Shown here piece by piece: positions 1-10,633 of a stretch of 64,000 nt of DNA. This stretch comes from Arenicola marina. Its lineage: Eukaryota > Annelida > Polychaeta > Arenicolidae. The translations under genes and the position numbers were made by a program. The first letter of the stretch is position 1. Every line of letters starts with the position of its first letter. The notes beneath the pieces were generated by a model, which saw nothing but the letters and a program-made list of their open reading frames with translations, was not told where the DNA came from and did no database searches. The stretch lies in the NCBI GenBank assembly GCA_964019135.1, contig OZ025263.1, positions 25,047,639 through 25,111,638 of the forward strand, written 5' to 3'.

Positions 1-291
1 CTGGTTCCACCCACCGTGTCTGATGTGTCCCATTACTCTCTACGCCATAATAACGACTTTTATCTTCCAGTAATCAAAAAAACATACTACATGAATTCTT
101 TTTTATGGACCTCTGTCAGAGCATGGAACTCCCTCCCCCAGGACCTGAAAACATCCACGTCCCTCTTATCGTTTAAAACAATGTACTTTGATTCGCCAAA
201 CGTCCTATATGATATGTTTAAAGCTACATGTGGAGCTGACCGTTGCAACGGCTGTACCAAAATAAACATCAACAGGAAATGTTACCTTTGA
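1..291 (+). pseudogene. LINE ORF2 C-terminal fragment (same family as 19383-20481)
   Basis: The frame is open from base 1, so the element continues off the left edge. It reads LVPPTVSDVSHYSLRH, then MNSFLWTSVRAWNSLP, then LYDMF. These align residue by residue with the LINE tail at 19383-20481 (LVPPQTSDISHHVLRR, MNSFLWSTARAWNNLP, LYDMF). This is the region after the reverse transcriptase palm in Jockey/CR1-group non-LTR elements. After LYDMF the copy jumps to a cysteine stretch (CNGCTK) and lacks the RLRLGL segment present in the other copy, so it carries an internal deletion. It is a dead fragment; the clade assignment is by resemblance only. Confidence 0.75.
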
Positions 292-507
292 CCACAAGCA
301 GTGTCAACGGCCACCGCTAAAGAAAAAGTGGCGCTCCGGACGCTTCTATTGTCTCATATAATTTAGCGCTTGGGCCCCCTGTCGGTGGCACCGGTAAACG
401 ACTTGTGTACACACGTTTATGACGTTTCAAATCAGCACAAGTTTTCATTTTTGTGGCGGACAATTCATGAATTTGAAATGTTTTGCTCATTTTTTTTTTT
501 TTTTTAA
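292..507 (+). other. LINE-flanking tract ending in a T run
   Basis: No coding signal. It lies between the LINE fragment and the first recognisable base of family A (about 508, TACTTGGACGT, shared with 19350-19360). A 16-base T run (about 490-505) marks the join. It does not resemble the 3' end of the other LINE copy, so it may be a second small insertion or older flank. Confidence 0.4.
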
Positions 508-1496
508 TACTTGGACGTCCGGTTGCAGAACTCTATAGGCCTATGAGGTGATGATGATGTTATTCTTATAGGGTATTTCCTTTCATATTGGCAAAGCAGT
601 TCAATTTAATTGCGTAGACATGACACAAGCATAAGTTTCGAAGAGTAATCCCCGGTGAGGTCGATATCTCGTTGCTGCTAGAGAACAAAGGATAAGTGTA
701 CTTGGAAAATGGTAGTTTTGTGTCTCAAATATCGGTCACTGGATGACCTTAGTTAAAAGATTTCCCCCAGAGCAGGACTAACGTGGATGTCTATCCTTAT
801 TTCGAATACAATGAAGTGAATCGCTTGTTACAGAAATACTATTTTACTACAGCCTCTGTTACAATCCAAAAACGTCCGGGAAAAAATGGTCACAAAGTAA
901 TGCACGTGAGATATCATAATATTTCAAAGAACCAGATAGTTGATCTAAAGGTCACATGGATAAGCAGTGGTTGCTACGGCAACCATCAACATGAGAAGCA
1001 TGAGGGCAAAACTGTCTTGAGGAAGACTTCGCTAGATAGCCACCGTTCTGTACCATATCTACTGATGAGCAGCTGACACAACTCTGTTGAAAATATCTCG
1101 ACGTCTGCATCCCGCCATTCCTAGGTACTTCATGTTCATCTCTGAGTCTCCTTCGACCGCATGCTTTGTAAAGCTTGCTCGCATGTCATCGGTTAAAGAG
1201 AAGGGATCAACGGCTGGTTTGAAGGGGATTCCCAGTATCGCAGCGGGTGACGCTTATAATGAAATGTGTAAGTGGCCCGCATGATTATTTATGCTAGAGT
1301 AGATCCAAATGATCGATTTTCTTTCAGTTTCTTTTCTTCCTGGCTCTTCTTGAACCGCTTTCATCCTTGACAGGCCACCCAGCCAGCCTTTTCCTTCGAC
1401 TCATATCATCTTGCCCTCATTTTATGCCACGTCAGAGCACGCAAGGTTTATGAAAAGTTATGCCATGTGCAACTTTTCTCTGGCTCCGGATCAGAG

Positions 1497-1552
1497 ATCA
1501 TAAATCAGAGATCAGAGGTCAGGAATCAGAGATCAGAGATCAGAGATCAGAG
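1497..1552 (+). repeat. GATCAGA micro-repeat
   Basis: About seven imperfect copies of a 7-8 bp motif (ATCAGAG/GATCAGA). The same place in A2 (21507-21575) and A4 (45055-45185) holds related but differently expanded repeats, so this is an inherited slippage-prone spot of family A. Confidence 0.75.
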
Positions 1553-1639
1553 ATCTATTATTCAATTTTCGATAATTTAGTTTTCGTTTTACTTGTGTTG
1601 CCCAGATTGCGTATGATAAAACACTGATGCTGTGACCCT

Positions 1640-3062
1640 GCAACTGGAAGAATCTGGAAGGCTGGTTTCGGAGGGACTCAGCCATAGAGTGGTGGCCTGT
1701 GAGGGTCTCAGCCACAGAGTGCTGGCCTGGGAGGGTCTCAGCCACAGAGGGCTGGCCTTGGGATCTCGGCCACAAAGGGCTGGCCTGGGAGGATCTTGGC
1801 CACAGAGGGTTGGCCTGGGAGGGACTCGGCTACAGAGGGCTCTCCTGGGGGGATTCGGCTACAGAGGGCTCTCCTGGGGGGATTCGGCTACAGAAGGCTC
1901 TCCTGGGGGGATTCGGCTACAGAGGGCTCTCCTGGGGGGATTCGGCTACAGAGGGCTCTCCTGGGGGGATTCGGCTACAGAGGGCTCTCCTGGGGGGATT
2001 CGGCTACAGAGGGCTCTCCTGGGGGGATTCGGCTACAGAGGGCTCTCCTGGGGGGATTCGGCTACAGAGGGCTCTCCTGGGGGGATTCGGCTACAGAGGG
2101 CTCTCCTGGGGGATTCGGCTACAGAGGGCTCTCCTGGGGGGATTCGGCTACAGAGGGCTCTCCTGGGGGGATTCGGCTACAGAGGGCTCTCCTGGGGGGA
2201 TTCGGCTACAGAGGGCTCTCCTGGGGGGATTCGGCTACAGAGGGCTCTCCTGGGGGGATTCGGCTACAGAGGGCTCTCCTGGGGGGATTCGGCTACAGAG
2301 GGCTCTCCTGGGGGATTCGGCTACAGAGGGCTCTCCTGGGGGGATTCGGCTACAGAGGGCTCTCCTGGGGGGATTCGGCTACAGAGGGCTCTCCTGGGGG
2401 GATTCGGCTACAGAGGGCTCTCCTGGGGGGATTCGGCTACAGAGGGCTCTCCTGGGGGGATTCGGCTACAGAAGGCTCTCCTGGGGGGATTCGGCTACAG
2501 AGGGCTCTCCTGGGGGGATTCGGCTACAGAGGGCTCTCCTGGGGGGATTCGGCTACAGAGGGCTCTCCTGGGGGGATTCGGCTACAGAGGGCTCTCCTGG
2601 GGGGATTCGGCTACAGAGGGCTCTCCTGGGGGGATTCGGCTACAGAGGGCTCTCCTGGGGGGATTCGGCTACAGAGGGCTCTCCTGGGGGGATTCGGCTA
2701 CAGAGGGCTCTCCTGGGGGGATTCGGCTACAGAGGGCTCTCCTGGGGGGATTCGGCTACAGAGGGCTCTCCTGGGGGGATTCGGCTACAGAGGGCTCTCC
2801 TGGGGGGATTCGGCTACAGAGGGCTCTCCTGGGGGGATTCGGCTACAGAGGGCTCTCCTGGGGGGATTCGGCTACAGAGGGCTCTCCTGGGGGGATTCGG
2901 CTACAGAGGGCTCTCCTGGGGGATTCGGCTACAGAGGGCTCTCCTGGGGGGATTCGGCTACAGAGGGCTCTCCTGGGGGGATTCGGCTACAGAGGGCTCT
3001 CCTGGGGGGATTCGGCTACAGAGGGCTCTCCTGGGGGGATTCGGCTACAGAGGGCTGGCCTG
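1640..3062 (+). repeat. 29-bp minisatellite, about 42 near-identical copies
   Basis: From 1640 to about 1821 are older, diverged 30-bp units (GGCCACAGAGGGCTGGCC type). From about 1822 to 3060 the array is nearly homogeneous: a 29-bp unit containing TTCGGCTACAGAGGGCTCTC followed by CTGGGGGG, with a few 28-bp variants lacking one G (near 2110, 2315 and 2925) and rare single-base variants (GAAGG near 1890 and 2470). The unit has no stop in any forward frame and 29 is not a multiple of three. All three forward frames are therefore open over more than 430 codons and encode the same 29-residue peptide repeat in different phase. This is best read as a non-coding array. Related short arrays lie at 45495-45620 and 53824-54190, and one unit at about 21930-21970. 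Confidence 0.95.
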
Positions 3063-3230
3063 GGAGATGGCTTACACCACAGGGGTTCTAGGACGCACAG
3101 CGGAGGCGGGTGTGATTGGCGGGTGGGGGGGAGGGGTAAACATACTCAACCCAGAGTCACAATGAGCCGTTAATCGGACACCCGCCCGTAGATATACAAC
3201 GCGATGCTCTTTTATTCGATGAGCTTTTCT

Positions 3231-3248
3231 GGGGGGGGGGGGGGGGGG
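3231..3248 (+). repeat. Poly-G tract, 18 bases
   Basis: One of many G homopolymers in the window, nearly all on this strand. Others lie at 3456-3472, 7824-7838, 13801-13812, 22910-22924, 42609-42621, 46426-46440, 60027-60042 and 61501-61515. Confidence 0.95.
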
Positions 3249-3443
3249 CGGTGATAAGCATCTGGTAAATAAATCACTTCTATTTAAACGTTTAACATGT
3301 TTCCCCAGAGTACGATGTCTGTATGATTAGCTTTAATAGATTAGGCTTAGGCTGATGGATACTGACGTTACGGTTAACGTGTGTGACATTCATCGATGGC
3401 CCGGACGTATTAGAGCGACCCTGCGGATCACAAGGAGTGGGAG

Positions 3444-3472
3444 GTGTGTGTGTGTGGGGGGGGGGGGGGGGG
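3444..3472 (+). repeat. Compound (GT)n-(G)n microsatellite
   Basis: A short GT run leads directly into 17 Gs. The same compound structure occurs at 22900-22924 in A2 and at 46414-46440 in A4. Confidence 0.9.
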
Positions 3473-4799
3473 CACTGAGACTTAATGTCTCGTTAAATGT
3501 GGATGGAATAAAAGGCGCGTATCAAAATATTGGCCTGGAATGGGGGTTTGTTCGACGGGGGATCGCGGCTGTCTGGGTGGGCCCGTGTTGAGCTGCCTTT
3601 AGAAGAGTAGCTAATGTGTACTTTATCACAACTATTTTTCTGCTAGGCAAAACAACGATAGCGATGCACGAATTCTGATGACGCTCTACACGAAAAGGTC
3701 ACTGCAGATACAGGCAAAATCGTGCATAGATCTTTAACGCAATGCTCTTTTTTTTGCTGAGTATTTGATGTGGCGTGGTTGATTGGGGGTGGGGGTGGGG
3801 GGGGGGGTTGATAAGGATCTGGTAAATAAATCACTTTTAATTAATCATTCAACATTTTCCTCCGGAGCACGATGTTTGTGTGATTACCTTGAAAAGATAG
3901 ATTATACTGCTCATGCTGTCCGCACGACATGCTGCTCTGTCATCAGCTGGCAATGCGCCATGCCGCTCTCACATTAACAGGCCAGAGGGGTTGTTGGGGG
4001 GAGGGTTACTGTAAGAGGGTATGCTCGGCAGTGAGAATAATGTCTCAGTCGGCCGCTGGGAGCGCTCCTAAACGAGATGGCATCCCGGAAATGACCCCAC
4101 CTTACAGGACGGGACACCGGAAGTGGCGCGTCCGGCAGATGGCGCTGACGACACGCGTGTAGATGCATGGATGTGGAGATGACCGTCCCAGGCCAGCGCA
4201 ATAATTCATGGGAAGAGAGACGCCATTATGTAGGGATTAGGTTGACAGTGATCGGGTACGAGAAAAACCATAGCAAACCAGAACGGTTCAGCTATTAGTA
4301 ACCAGTTAAGGGTGAAGAGTCCAGCCATATGCTGCAGTTAACGAAGAAGCATTCACGTGGCATTCTGGTGTGGGTCCGGGTGTAAAGTGTAAGCCATCTC
4401 CACCCCCTCCCACTCCCAAGTTCAAGTTTTGACATGCCTTTAAAAGAACAACTTTCATTTGCATTGCCTCGTTGAATTTATGTTTGATGAAAAGTTCATT
4501 CATTCAGCATTCTAAAGATCGGAAAAATTCAGAAATATTTTCGTTTGCATTATTCAGTTTCATTAATAGCCAATAAAGATAAATTGGATTGGACAAGCAA
4601 AACGTCTGCTCTGAAATATGCACAGCTCGAACTCGGTTCGTTGCTGTTAAGCATCTGCATTGGTCAGCATTGAAGTTCTTTTCAATATTACATGCACCCG
4701 CTAACCTAGTCTGGTTCAGTCGGACGGATCAATTTTACATGTAGCGTGTCTAGAGGCGGGGTTCCTGTCCTGTTCGACTCCTCATATCCGGAGCACCGC

Positions 4800-4945
4800 A
4801 GGCAGGCGACGAGGTCTCGGTCGCCTCCGAGACTCGCCGAGACTTTTTGAGACTTCACGAGACTGCATGAGACACCTTATGTGGCGCATCTGAGACTCCC
4901 CGAGACTCCACGAGACTCTACGAGACTGCCTGAGACTTGGGTGAA
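4800..4945 (+). repeat. CGAGACT-type short repeats
   Basis: About ten spaced copies of GAGACT with CGC/CAC/CTA/CTG linkers, period roughly 11-13 bp, interrupted by TTATGTGGCGCATC. A2 has only one or two of these motifs at 24295, so this is local growth within A1. From 4946 to 5759 I see no gene or further repeat. Confidence 0.7.
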
Positions 4946-5759
4946 ACGCATCAAAGATAAACATATAGCGACGGGACGTACAGTCGGATGAAAGCGTGAA
5001 GATCGAAACGTAATCTCTGGAGGACACGTCAACTAGACATGTGATCTCTATGATAAGGACAGAAGACCAAATGTCAAGATCAAGTTCAAGGACGATGAAA
5101 GTCAATGGAGGCGGTCAATGAGACGTTGACGACAGGTCGATGTTAGGAAATATCCAACTCTGTGACGACCCGGGTTTTCGCGGGGCACGTCTGCCGGGAA
5201 GGGAGTGTGGGCTCGTGAGATCTTTCACTGTGGAATATCGACCAGGCGGTTGATAGCTGGGAAAGAAAATGGCTGATCGCACGATATATAGGCAGAGAAT
5301 GATTACACCTCGGAAATATGGCAAAAGACGAAAAAGATAAGTTCGGGATAAAAGAGTTTCAGCAGAATCTGGATTGCAAGCGTTATAAATTTACTCGGTA
5401 GCGGTATCAGAGGAGGCATTTTTCAATGCAAATGGAAGTTATCTCAGGCGTTGGACACGCGCCTTCCCCCCTATTGCCCCTTTTGGAAGGACCCCCTATG
5501 TTTCTACACCACATCCCACCAAGTGCGCCGGTTTGCGATATCTGTGTGTGTAAAATTATCAATACCCTAGAGATTTGAGTACACATGCACCGGTACCGGA
5601 GTTCTAATTACCCCTAAAGACCCCACGTGAAGCAAAAATAAAACTATATATACGAGTAAAGAAGATATCTTGTTGCTCTAAGGCGTACGTGATAACTACT
5701 GGTAAATATGCGCGCCACTGGCCCGCCAACACACTAATGTGATGGTGTTACAACTCGCG

Positions 5760-5906
5760 TTGAGGCCCTTGGCCCCAGCAATGACGTCATGGACTGGATG
5801 AAAGCAAAATGGCGACACTATAATGCGCAGGAGATTTTGTTCAGCGGTTCCGGTTTCTTACTCCCTACTCAGTATTCAACGTCATGCCTAGGGCCAGTGG
5901 CCTCAA
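5760..5906 (+). mobile_element. 147-bp MITE-like element with about 30-bp inverted ends
   Basis: The left end begins TTGAGGCCCTTGGCCCCAGC and runs into ATGACGTCAT. The right end, read on the minus strand, begins TTGAGGCCACTGGCCCTAG and runs into ATGACGTT. The two arms therefore match over about 30 bases around a 90-bp centre with no coding capacity. The left arm contains a perfect TGACGTCA palindrome (5782-5789). I could not define a clear target duplication. A non-autonomous DNA transposon is the simplest reading; a plain hairpin is the alternative. Confidence 0.55.
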
Positions 5907-5984
5907 ATCAAGATTGCTTAAAATTGAGGCAAAAATAGTTTTTTCTATTTATTATCCAAACGAAATAAAAAAAATGAGAAGAGA

Positions 5985-6242
5985 GGGGCCGACTTGATAG
6001 CTCAGCGGGTTAGCGCGCTCGCATTGAGTGCTCTGGCCACCTGAGAGCCTAACGGCACGTGAATGGGTCGTTCGCGCCCCCCTGTGGCCATGTCTGTGTG
6101 GTCGCAGTATAATAATCCCATGGCCTTCCTTGCAAAGAGTAGGGGTTACCGCCTGGGACATATCTCTATTCTCCCTTCCTTCTCCCATTGACGCAATATG
6201 ACCAACAGTGGTAAAGCGTCCGGAATATACAACCAACCAACC
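5985..6242 (+). mobile_element. tRNA-derived SINE
   Basis: The head GGGGCCGACTTGATAGCTCA, followed by GCGGGTTAGCGCGCTCGC, has the shape of a tRNA 5' half with an A box. The B-box position (GGTCGTTCGCGCCCCC) is degenerate. The body TTCCTTGCAAAGAGTAGGGG and TTGACGCAATATGACC, then GTGGTAAAGCGTC, is shared with the two minus-strand copies at 16191-16385 and 40405-41035. It ends in (AACC)n, a usual SINE tail. A2 lacks this insertion. Confidence 0.8.
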
Positions 6243-6547
6243 GGGTGACGTGAAGCTCACTGGGTCTCTGTCCATGGACATTCAATAGCGAGCGGCACGT
6301 GGAGAACACTAGGCAGCAACATACACCCAACCCCGATCTATGGGCATCTAAAAGCATTCGTGACCCCAGCCCCGTTTAGGTCAACCGTGAGGTTGGCGTG
6401 GGGTACGTGGGGCAGAGCTGAGGATGTGAGGAACGAGCCCCAGAGTGATCCAACCTGCCGAATCAATCTGAAAACTTCTCTGCAATGAGAGGTCGCAACA
6501 GGGACGACCAGCCATGCTTGCTCCGGCGTCTGAGACACACGGTGCGT

Positions 6548-6964
6548 CAAGCTCCCCGCACGGTGGCGCTACGCAAGCTAGCCTTTACCGCTGCTGTCGG
6601 CCGGGGGCACATGTCAAGATTCTTGAAAAACGGTCAAATCAGCTGTACATTCTTGCAACATTATAGTTTCCTAGAATTAAACATAAACATAATGAGCTTT
6701 GTGTATTTAATACACCAAAAAAGCATCTGGTACCCTTTCCAAAAAGTTATAATTGTGACAGAACTCTTTCTTTTCATCACCTGATTTCATGTGTTATTAG
6801 GCTTAGGCTGGGTCCCAGCACTCATTTGTAGAAATGCGCGACGCATTTTTCCTATCGATTTGCGCAGCGCCGCCCTGGCGAGCAAGTGTAAAATTGCATT
6901 GAGGACGTAGGCGACAACAGAGATATAATGGAGCCCTAGCGGAGTGAGTCGAAGGCAGAGAGTG
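6548..6964 (+). mobile_element. 417-bp MITE, hAT-like, copy 1
   Basis: The insertion is flanked by the 9-bp direct repeat ACGGTGCGT (6539-6547 and 6965-6973). A2 (24425) has one ACGGTGCGT and no insert, which is the empty site. The element begins CAAGCTCCCC and ends CAGAGAGTG; the ends are weakly inverted (CA..CTC). It has no coding capacity. A second copy in reverse orientation, about 91 percent identical, lies at 45673-46091. The 8-9 bp duplication and CA...TG ends suggest the hAT superfamily, but no transposase is present to confirm it. Confidence 0.8.
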
Positions 6965-8326
6965 ACGGTGCGTGTATACACAGACACACACAGACTCCCC
7001 CATTACAAACGCCTGGCTGCCCACTAGGCGTATTTCCCTGGGATATCTGGAGCAATTTTCGACCTCGGTCTGCCCGTGTTTTTGAGTTTTGGGCCTATGT
7101 ATTTCGGAATTGGCTTTGGAATCATTTATTTGATCCATTTAGTATAATACACATCTCACAATAAGCATAAAATAAACAAAACTGCATATTTTAAATCGAT
7201 CGGGGAACTCACATTAAGACGTAATCGGGCCACTGTCATGTGTGCCACTTAAATTATTTGTGTTGGATTTCTCAATTTTGGATAACATATAAAATGGGCA
7301 TTGTTAACATGGAAAATAGGGAAGAATGGTCATTTTTAAAACTTATAGTGAGGTGTTTTGTTTCTTAAACAGTTATGCCAGATATGCTATGCCAGTATAT
7401 GTTAATGGTTCGTCAAGAGATTAAATAACGAAAACCTGCCCATTATTAGCATCACAACGCGGTATCCGCTTGCTTGTAGGGACTGTGTTCATGTCTGATT
7501 GTTTGAGAGGACCCGGCTACCTGAACGTCACCGTCTACGCCACAGACACGTGTCCACAAACAAAGATGGACGCTCTCTGCTTCATTTGCGTGTGTGTTTT
7601 GTTTTTCTTCCTTTCTGGACAAACATAACGAGGCGCCATAGAGAATGCTTTGCGAGTCTATGCCCGCACGACCTTGACCCCTCAGCGACGCCTCATTCAT
7701 GGCTCAATGGCCTTCTGACGGTAGATATCAAGACTAATGGAAACTCTTGCTGCAGTTCGGGGCGACTTCGGCCGTTAAATCCGTCTGCGTTATCCGTAGA
7801 TACAAGCAGCGTTTGCGGCTCGCGGGGGGGGGGGGGGGTGGGCGCAGAACGCTGACCTTTGCAGCCTCGCCGTATCATTATGAACTTGACCGCGTCGCCT
7901 TTGCTCCTTTGACCTTGACGGCGCTGAGTGACCTCGGGATAATATTGCGTTGGTATCATGCTGTTGTTATCACTCAAACGTGTCGCACAATATCAAACAA
8001 GTACATACTACACATGATATGGAGAGGTCTCGCCTACATGGCGAGCGCAGCTAGAGTTTTAATATGAAAACAACAAGAGAAAAGTTTGTTTCACACAGGT
8101 GTTATTGTTTTACATATGTAATAAATAATAAAGAGTCCAACATTACATCTAAACAGTCAATAATAGAAATGCAGTTAATACGCATAACAAACAGTGTATT
8201 TGTAAGAGAGCGCCAGTATCAATATTATCACATCATAAAGTGCATAGTGTATTGAGAATGATAAATTACATAACATATTTATATGATCATAGTAAACAGA
8301 TATAAAGAGTTCACCTTGCTGTCATT

Positions 8327-8596
8327 GTGAAGTTTGCAAATTGGAAGGAGAAAGACAGAGTGTTGCAGGCATCACGCAGTTTCTACAAGGAAACTCAAGC
8401 ACCTGGTGGCTTTGTAGAAGACGACAGCGAGGGGGTCCGGGAGACCCGACACAGGCTGAGGCCTTTCATGAGAGAGCAGGAGCAGCAGCCTCCTTCAGGG
8501 CAGGTCAACCTTTGCTTCGACAAACTCGTCGTGGAAAACAGGACCTACAGGCTGAATGAGAGTCAAGATGACATTGTACCTTCGGGCAGTAGATAG
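8327..8596 (+). pseudogene. LINE ORF1-like C-terminal domain
   Basis: The 89-residue frame begins MKFANWKEKDRVLQASR and continues with GFVEDDSEGVRETR, LRPFMREQ and NLCFDKLVVENRTYRL. This order (basic helix with VLQASR, an acidic-aromatic turn, an R-rich helix, then FDKL..... Y) is that of the L1-type ORF1 RNA-binding C-terminal region. It starts right at the 5' border of the insertion, so the rest of ORF1 was never copied: the element is 5'-truncated inside ORF1. It lies 58 bases upstream of the endonuclease frame. Assignment is by pattern only. Confidence 0.5.
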
Positions 8597-8653
8597 GGAG
8601 TTGGCAGACGCCTGTGGGACTCTATAGACAAATCCAACAGCAAACATAATTAT

Positions 8654-9436
8654 ATGGGTACTGGAATATTGAATATGGTAACATGGGATATAGAAGGCCT
8701 GAAGAAACAACTAGGTTATTGTGAGTTGTACAATGTCATTAAAAATGTAGAAATTGTTATCTTTCAAGAAACATGGGCCCAAAAAGGAGAGGAAGTAAAT
8801 GATTACCTAACATGTTACGGATTTCATGGTATTAGTCGGACATGGGAAAAGGGATAAACTGGACATGCACCAGGTGGATTGTGTGTATATCTCAGCAATA
8901 GAGTTATGAATGGATTTACAGATTCATCTGACTTAACCTCTAGAAATATGAGTAAGTTCATGATCATATTACTGTTAGACCGACATTTTTTTGCTTGGAA
9001 CTTTGTTGTTTGGTTATTTTGTTGTTATTTTCCACCAATAAGGGTCAACATCATATGAACATGAATGTAATGGGATTAACATATTATATGAAACTATCTT
9101 AAGCAATTGTGCAGTATATCCAGATGCCAAAGTTATAGTATCCGGTGATTTAAAGGCTAGACCTGATACCTGATAGGCTACTGGATAGGACCCGATAGGC
9201 TACTGGATAGGATTACTCATCCTACAGTTGAAAACCTTGTTTTACTGACTCAGTCCTGGATGGAAATGTAAATCAAGCTGTTAATGTCATGGAAGATATT
9301 TATGGATTCGTTGCAAGTGATATGAAACAAAGAGATACGAAGCCAGTGCAAAAAATAAATATGCCTTGGTGGTCAAAAGAATGTTATGACAACAAAGTAA
9401 AGAAAGAAGAAGCATTAAAGGTGTATCGAAGAGAAG
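8654..9436 (+). pseudogene. LINE endonuclease (APE type), broken
   Basis: The frame opens ILNMVTWDIEGLKKQL and reaches the metal-binding glutamate motif IVIFQETWAQ. An in-frame stop (8855-8857) follows EKG, and the same frame resumes TGHAPGGLCVYLSNRV, as expected for this domain. Further on VIVSGDLKARPD (about 9130-9165) matches the conserved GDxNAR motif. The last third, including the expected SDH motif, is missing; a short GGATAGG-rich repeat occupies the join. The linker to the RT resumes as PWWSKECYDNKVKKEEALKV (about 9362-9421). Clearly inactive. Confidence 0.75.
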
Positions 9437-9449
9437 AAAGTGATAAAAC

Positions 9450-10571
9450 ATGAAAGAATATATCACATTGCTTTATAACTATAAGAGAACATGTGAAAAA
9501 TGCAAAGATGTATATGAGAAACATAAGTATGAGGATTTACGAAGTGCACTGTCTGATACTAGTAAATGTTGGAAAGTATTGAAGAGCCTCAAGTCTAAAA
9601 AGTCTTCGAATAACATTAAGGTAACAAAATGGAAAGCGTATTTTGAGCTATTGCTCAACAGAGATATAGAGCTGGATGAAGCGCGAGAAGCAGGTGGGTC
9701 TGTGTATCAACAGCAACATGAACTTAGTTGTCAAGAATGTGAAGAAAATAACCCGGACTTGTTAAATAGACCATTTACATTAGAAGAAATCAGGAGTGCA
9801 GTAAAGGAACCATCAACTGGCAAATCACCTTGTAGAGATGGTATTTAGTTGAGCTCTTGAACTGTTCGATCAATTTTGTTGAACTCTTTTTGCAACTGTA
9901 CAATAAGAGCCTGGAGCTTGGTAAATTTCCTGACAGCTGGTCTGAAGCTCTTATTGTTCCATTGTATAAAAGGGACCTGTGAATGATCCAAACAGTTATC
10001 TTGGAATTTCACTATGCTCAGTATTATGCAAAGTGCTTATGAAGATAATATGTAATAGGCTTACATTGTGGGCAGAGACTCTAAATATTATTAGTGAAGA
10101 GCAGGCAGGGTTTCGTAAAGGTAGGTCAACAATTGACAACATGTTTATATTGCAGTGTATGGTGCAAAAGTATATAACTAGAGAGAAGGGAGGGTGTTAC
10201 GTTATGTTCGTTAATTTTAGCAAAGCGTTTGACTCTGTCCCACACAGGTTGCTACGGTAAAACTCTGCAATGTAGGTCTGCATTGTAATCTTCTTCTTTT
10301 GTTGCAAAATATGTATGGGAAACTGTCATCAGCTATATTAGCACCCGAGGCAATCTCTGAATCATTTGATATGAAAATAGGTACACGGCAAGTTTGCCAA
10401 GTTAGCCCACTCTTGTTCATTATATATGTAAATACATTGCTAGATGATCTTGCAAAGTTTGGTTCAAATGGTATCTTTATAAAGGAGAACTTTGATAACT
10501 TGTCAGCCCTGTTCTTTGCCGATGACTTGAACCAGCTAAATGACACTGTAGGCCGCCTACAAGAACAATAA
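9450..10571 (+). pseudogene. LINE reverse transcriptase domain, broken
   Basis: Three open pieces (9450-9848, 9979-10260, 10299-10571) follow the RT order. PFTLEEIRSAVKEPSTGKSP is the usual lead-in, followed by GKFPDSWSEALIVPLYKRD, NDPNSYLGISL, EEQAGFRKGRSTIDNMFILQ, FVNFSKAFDSVPHRLL (motif A), GTRQVCQVSPLLFIIYVN (motif B) and LFFADDL (motif C with both aspartates). In motif A the first, catalytic aspartate is asparagine (FVNF for the usual FxDF). A stop after DGI, a one-base shift at KRD/NDPN and another near 10260 divide the frame. Confidence 0.85.
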
Positions 10572-10633
10572 ATTCACTGTCAGTCTTCTGCAAAGAATGG
10601 GGGTTGAAAGTAAACTTGGATTAAACAAAACTT

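Larger units (their letters stand above)
3063..4300 (+). repeat. A1 segment with an internal diverged duplication
   Basis: The stretch 3195-3320 (GATGCTCTTTT, G run, ATAAGCATCTGGTAAATAAA) is repeated in diverged form at 3735-3890 (GATAAGGATCTGGTAAATAAA). A2 has only the second type (23190-23340). From about 3477 to 3730 the sequence is about 95 percent identical to A2 22921-23180. No coding region. Confidence 0.7.

Noticed and set aside
1061-1105. Possible hammerhead ribozyme core (CTGATGAG ... GAAAA), also at 21056 and 44664
   Set aside because: The stem II pairing is only four weak pairs, an extra base precedes GAAA, and the pattern is broken in A2 and A3.
1632-3173. Long open frames of 431-513 codons
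   Set aside because: All three forward frames are open only because the 29-bp repeat lacks stops; no start context, splice structure or family match.
5985-6060. tRNA gene
   Set aside because: The head is tRNA-like but the B box is degenerate and the sequence continues into a shared SINE body with an AACC tail.
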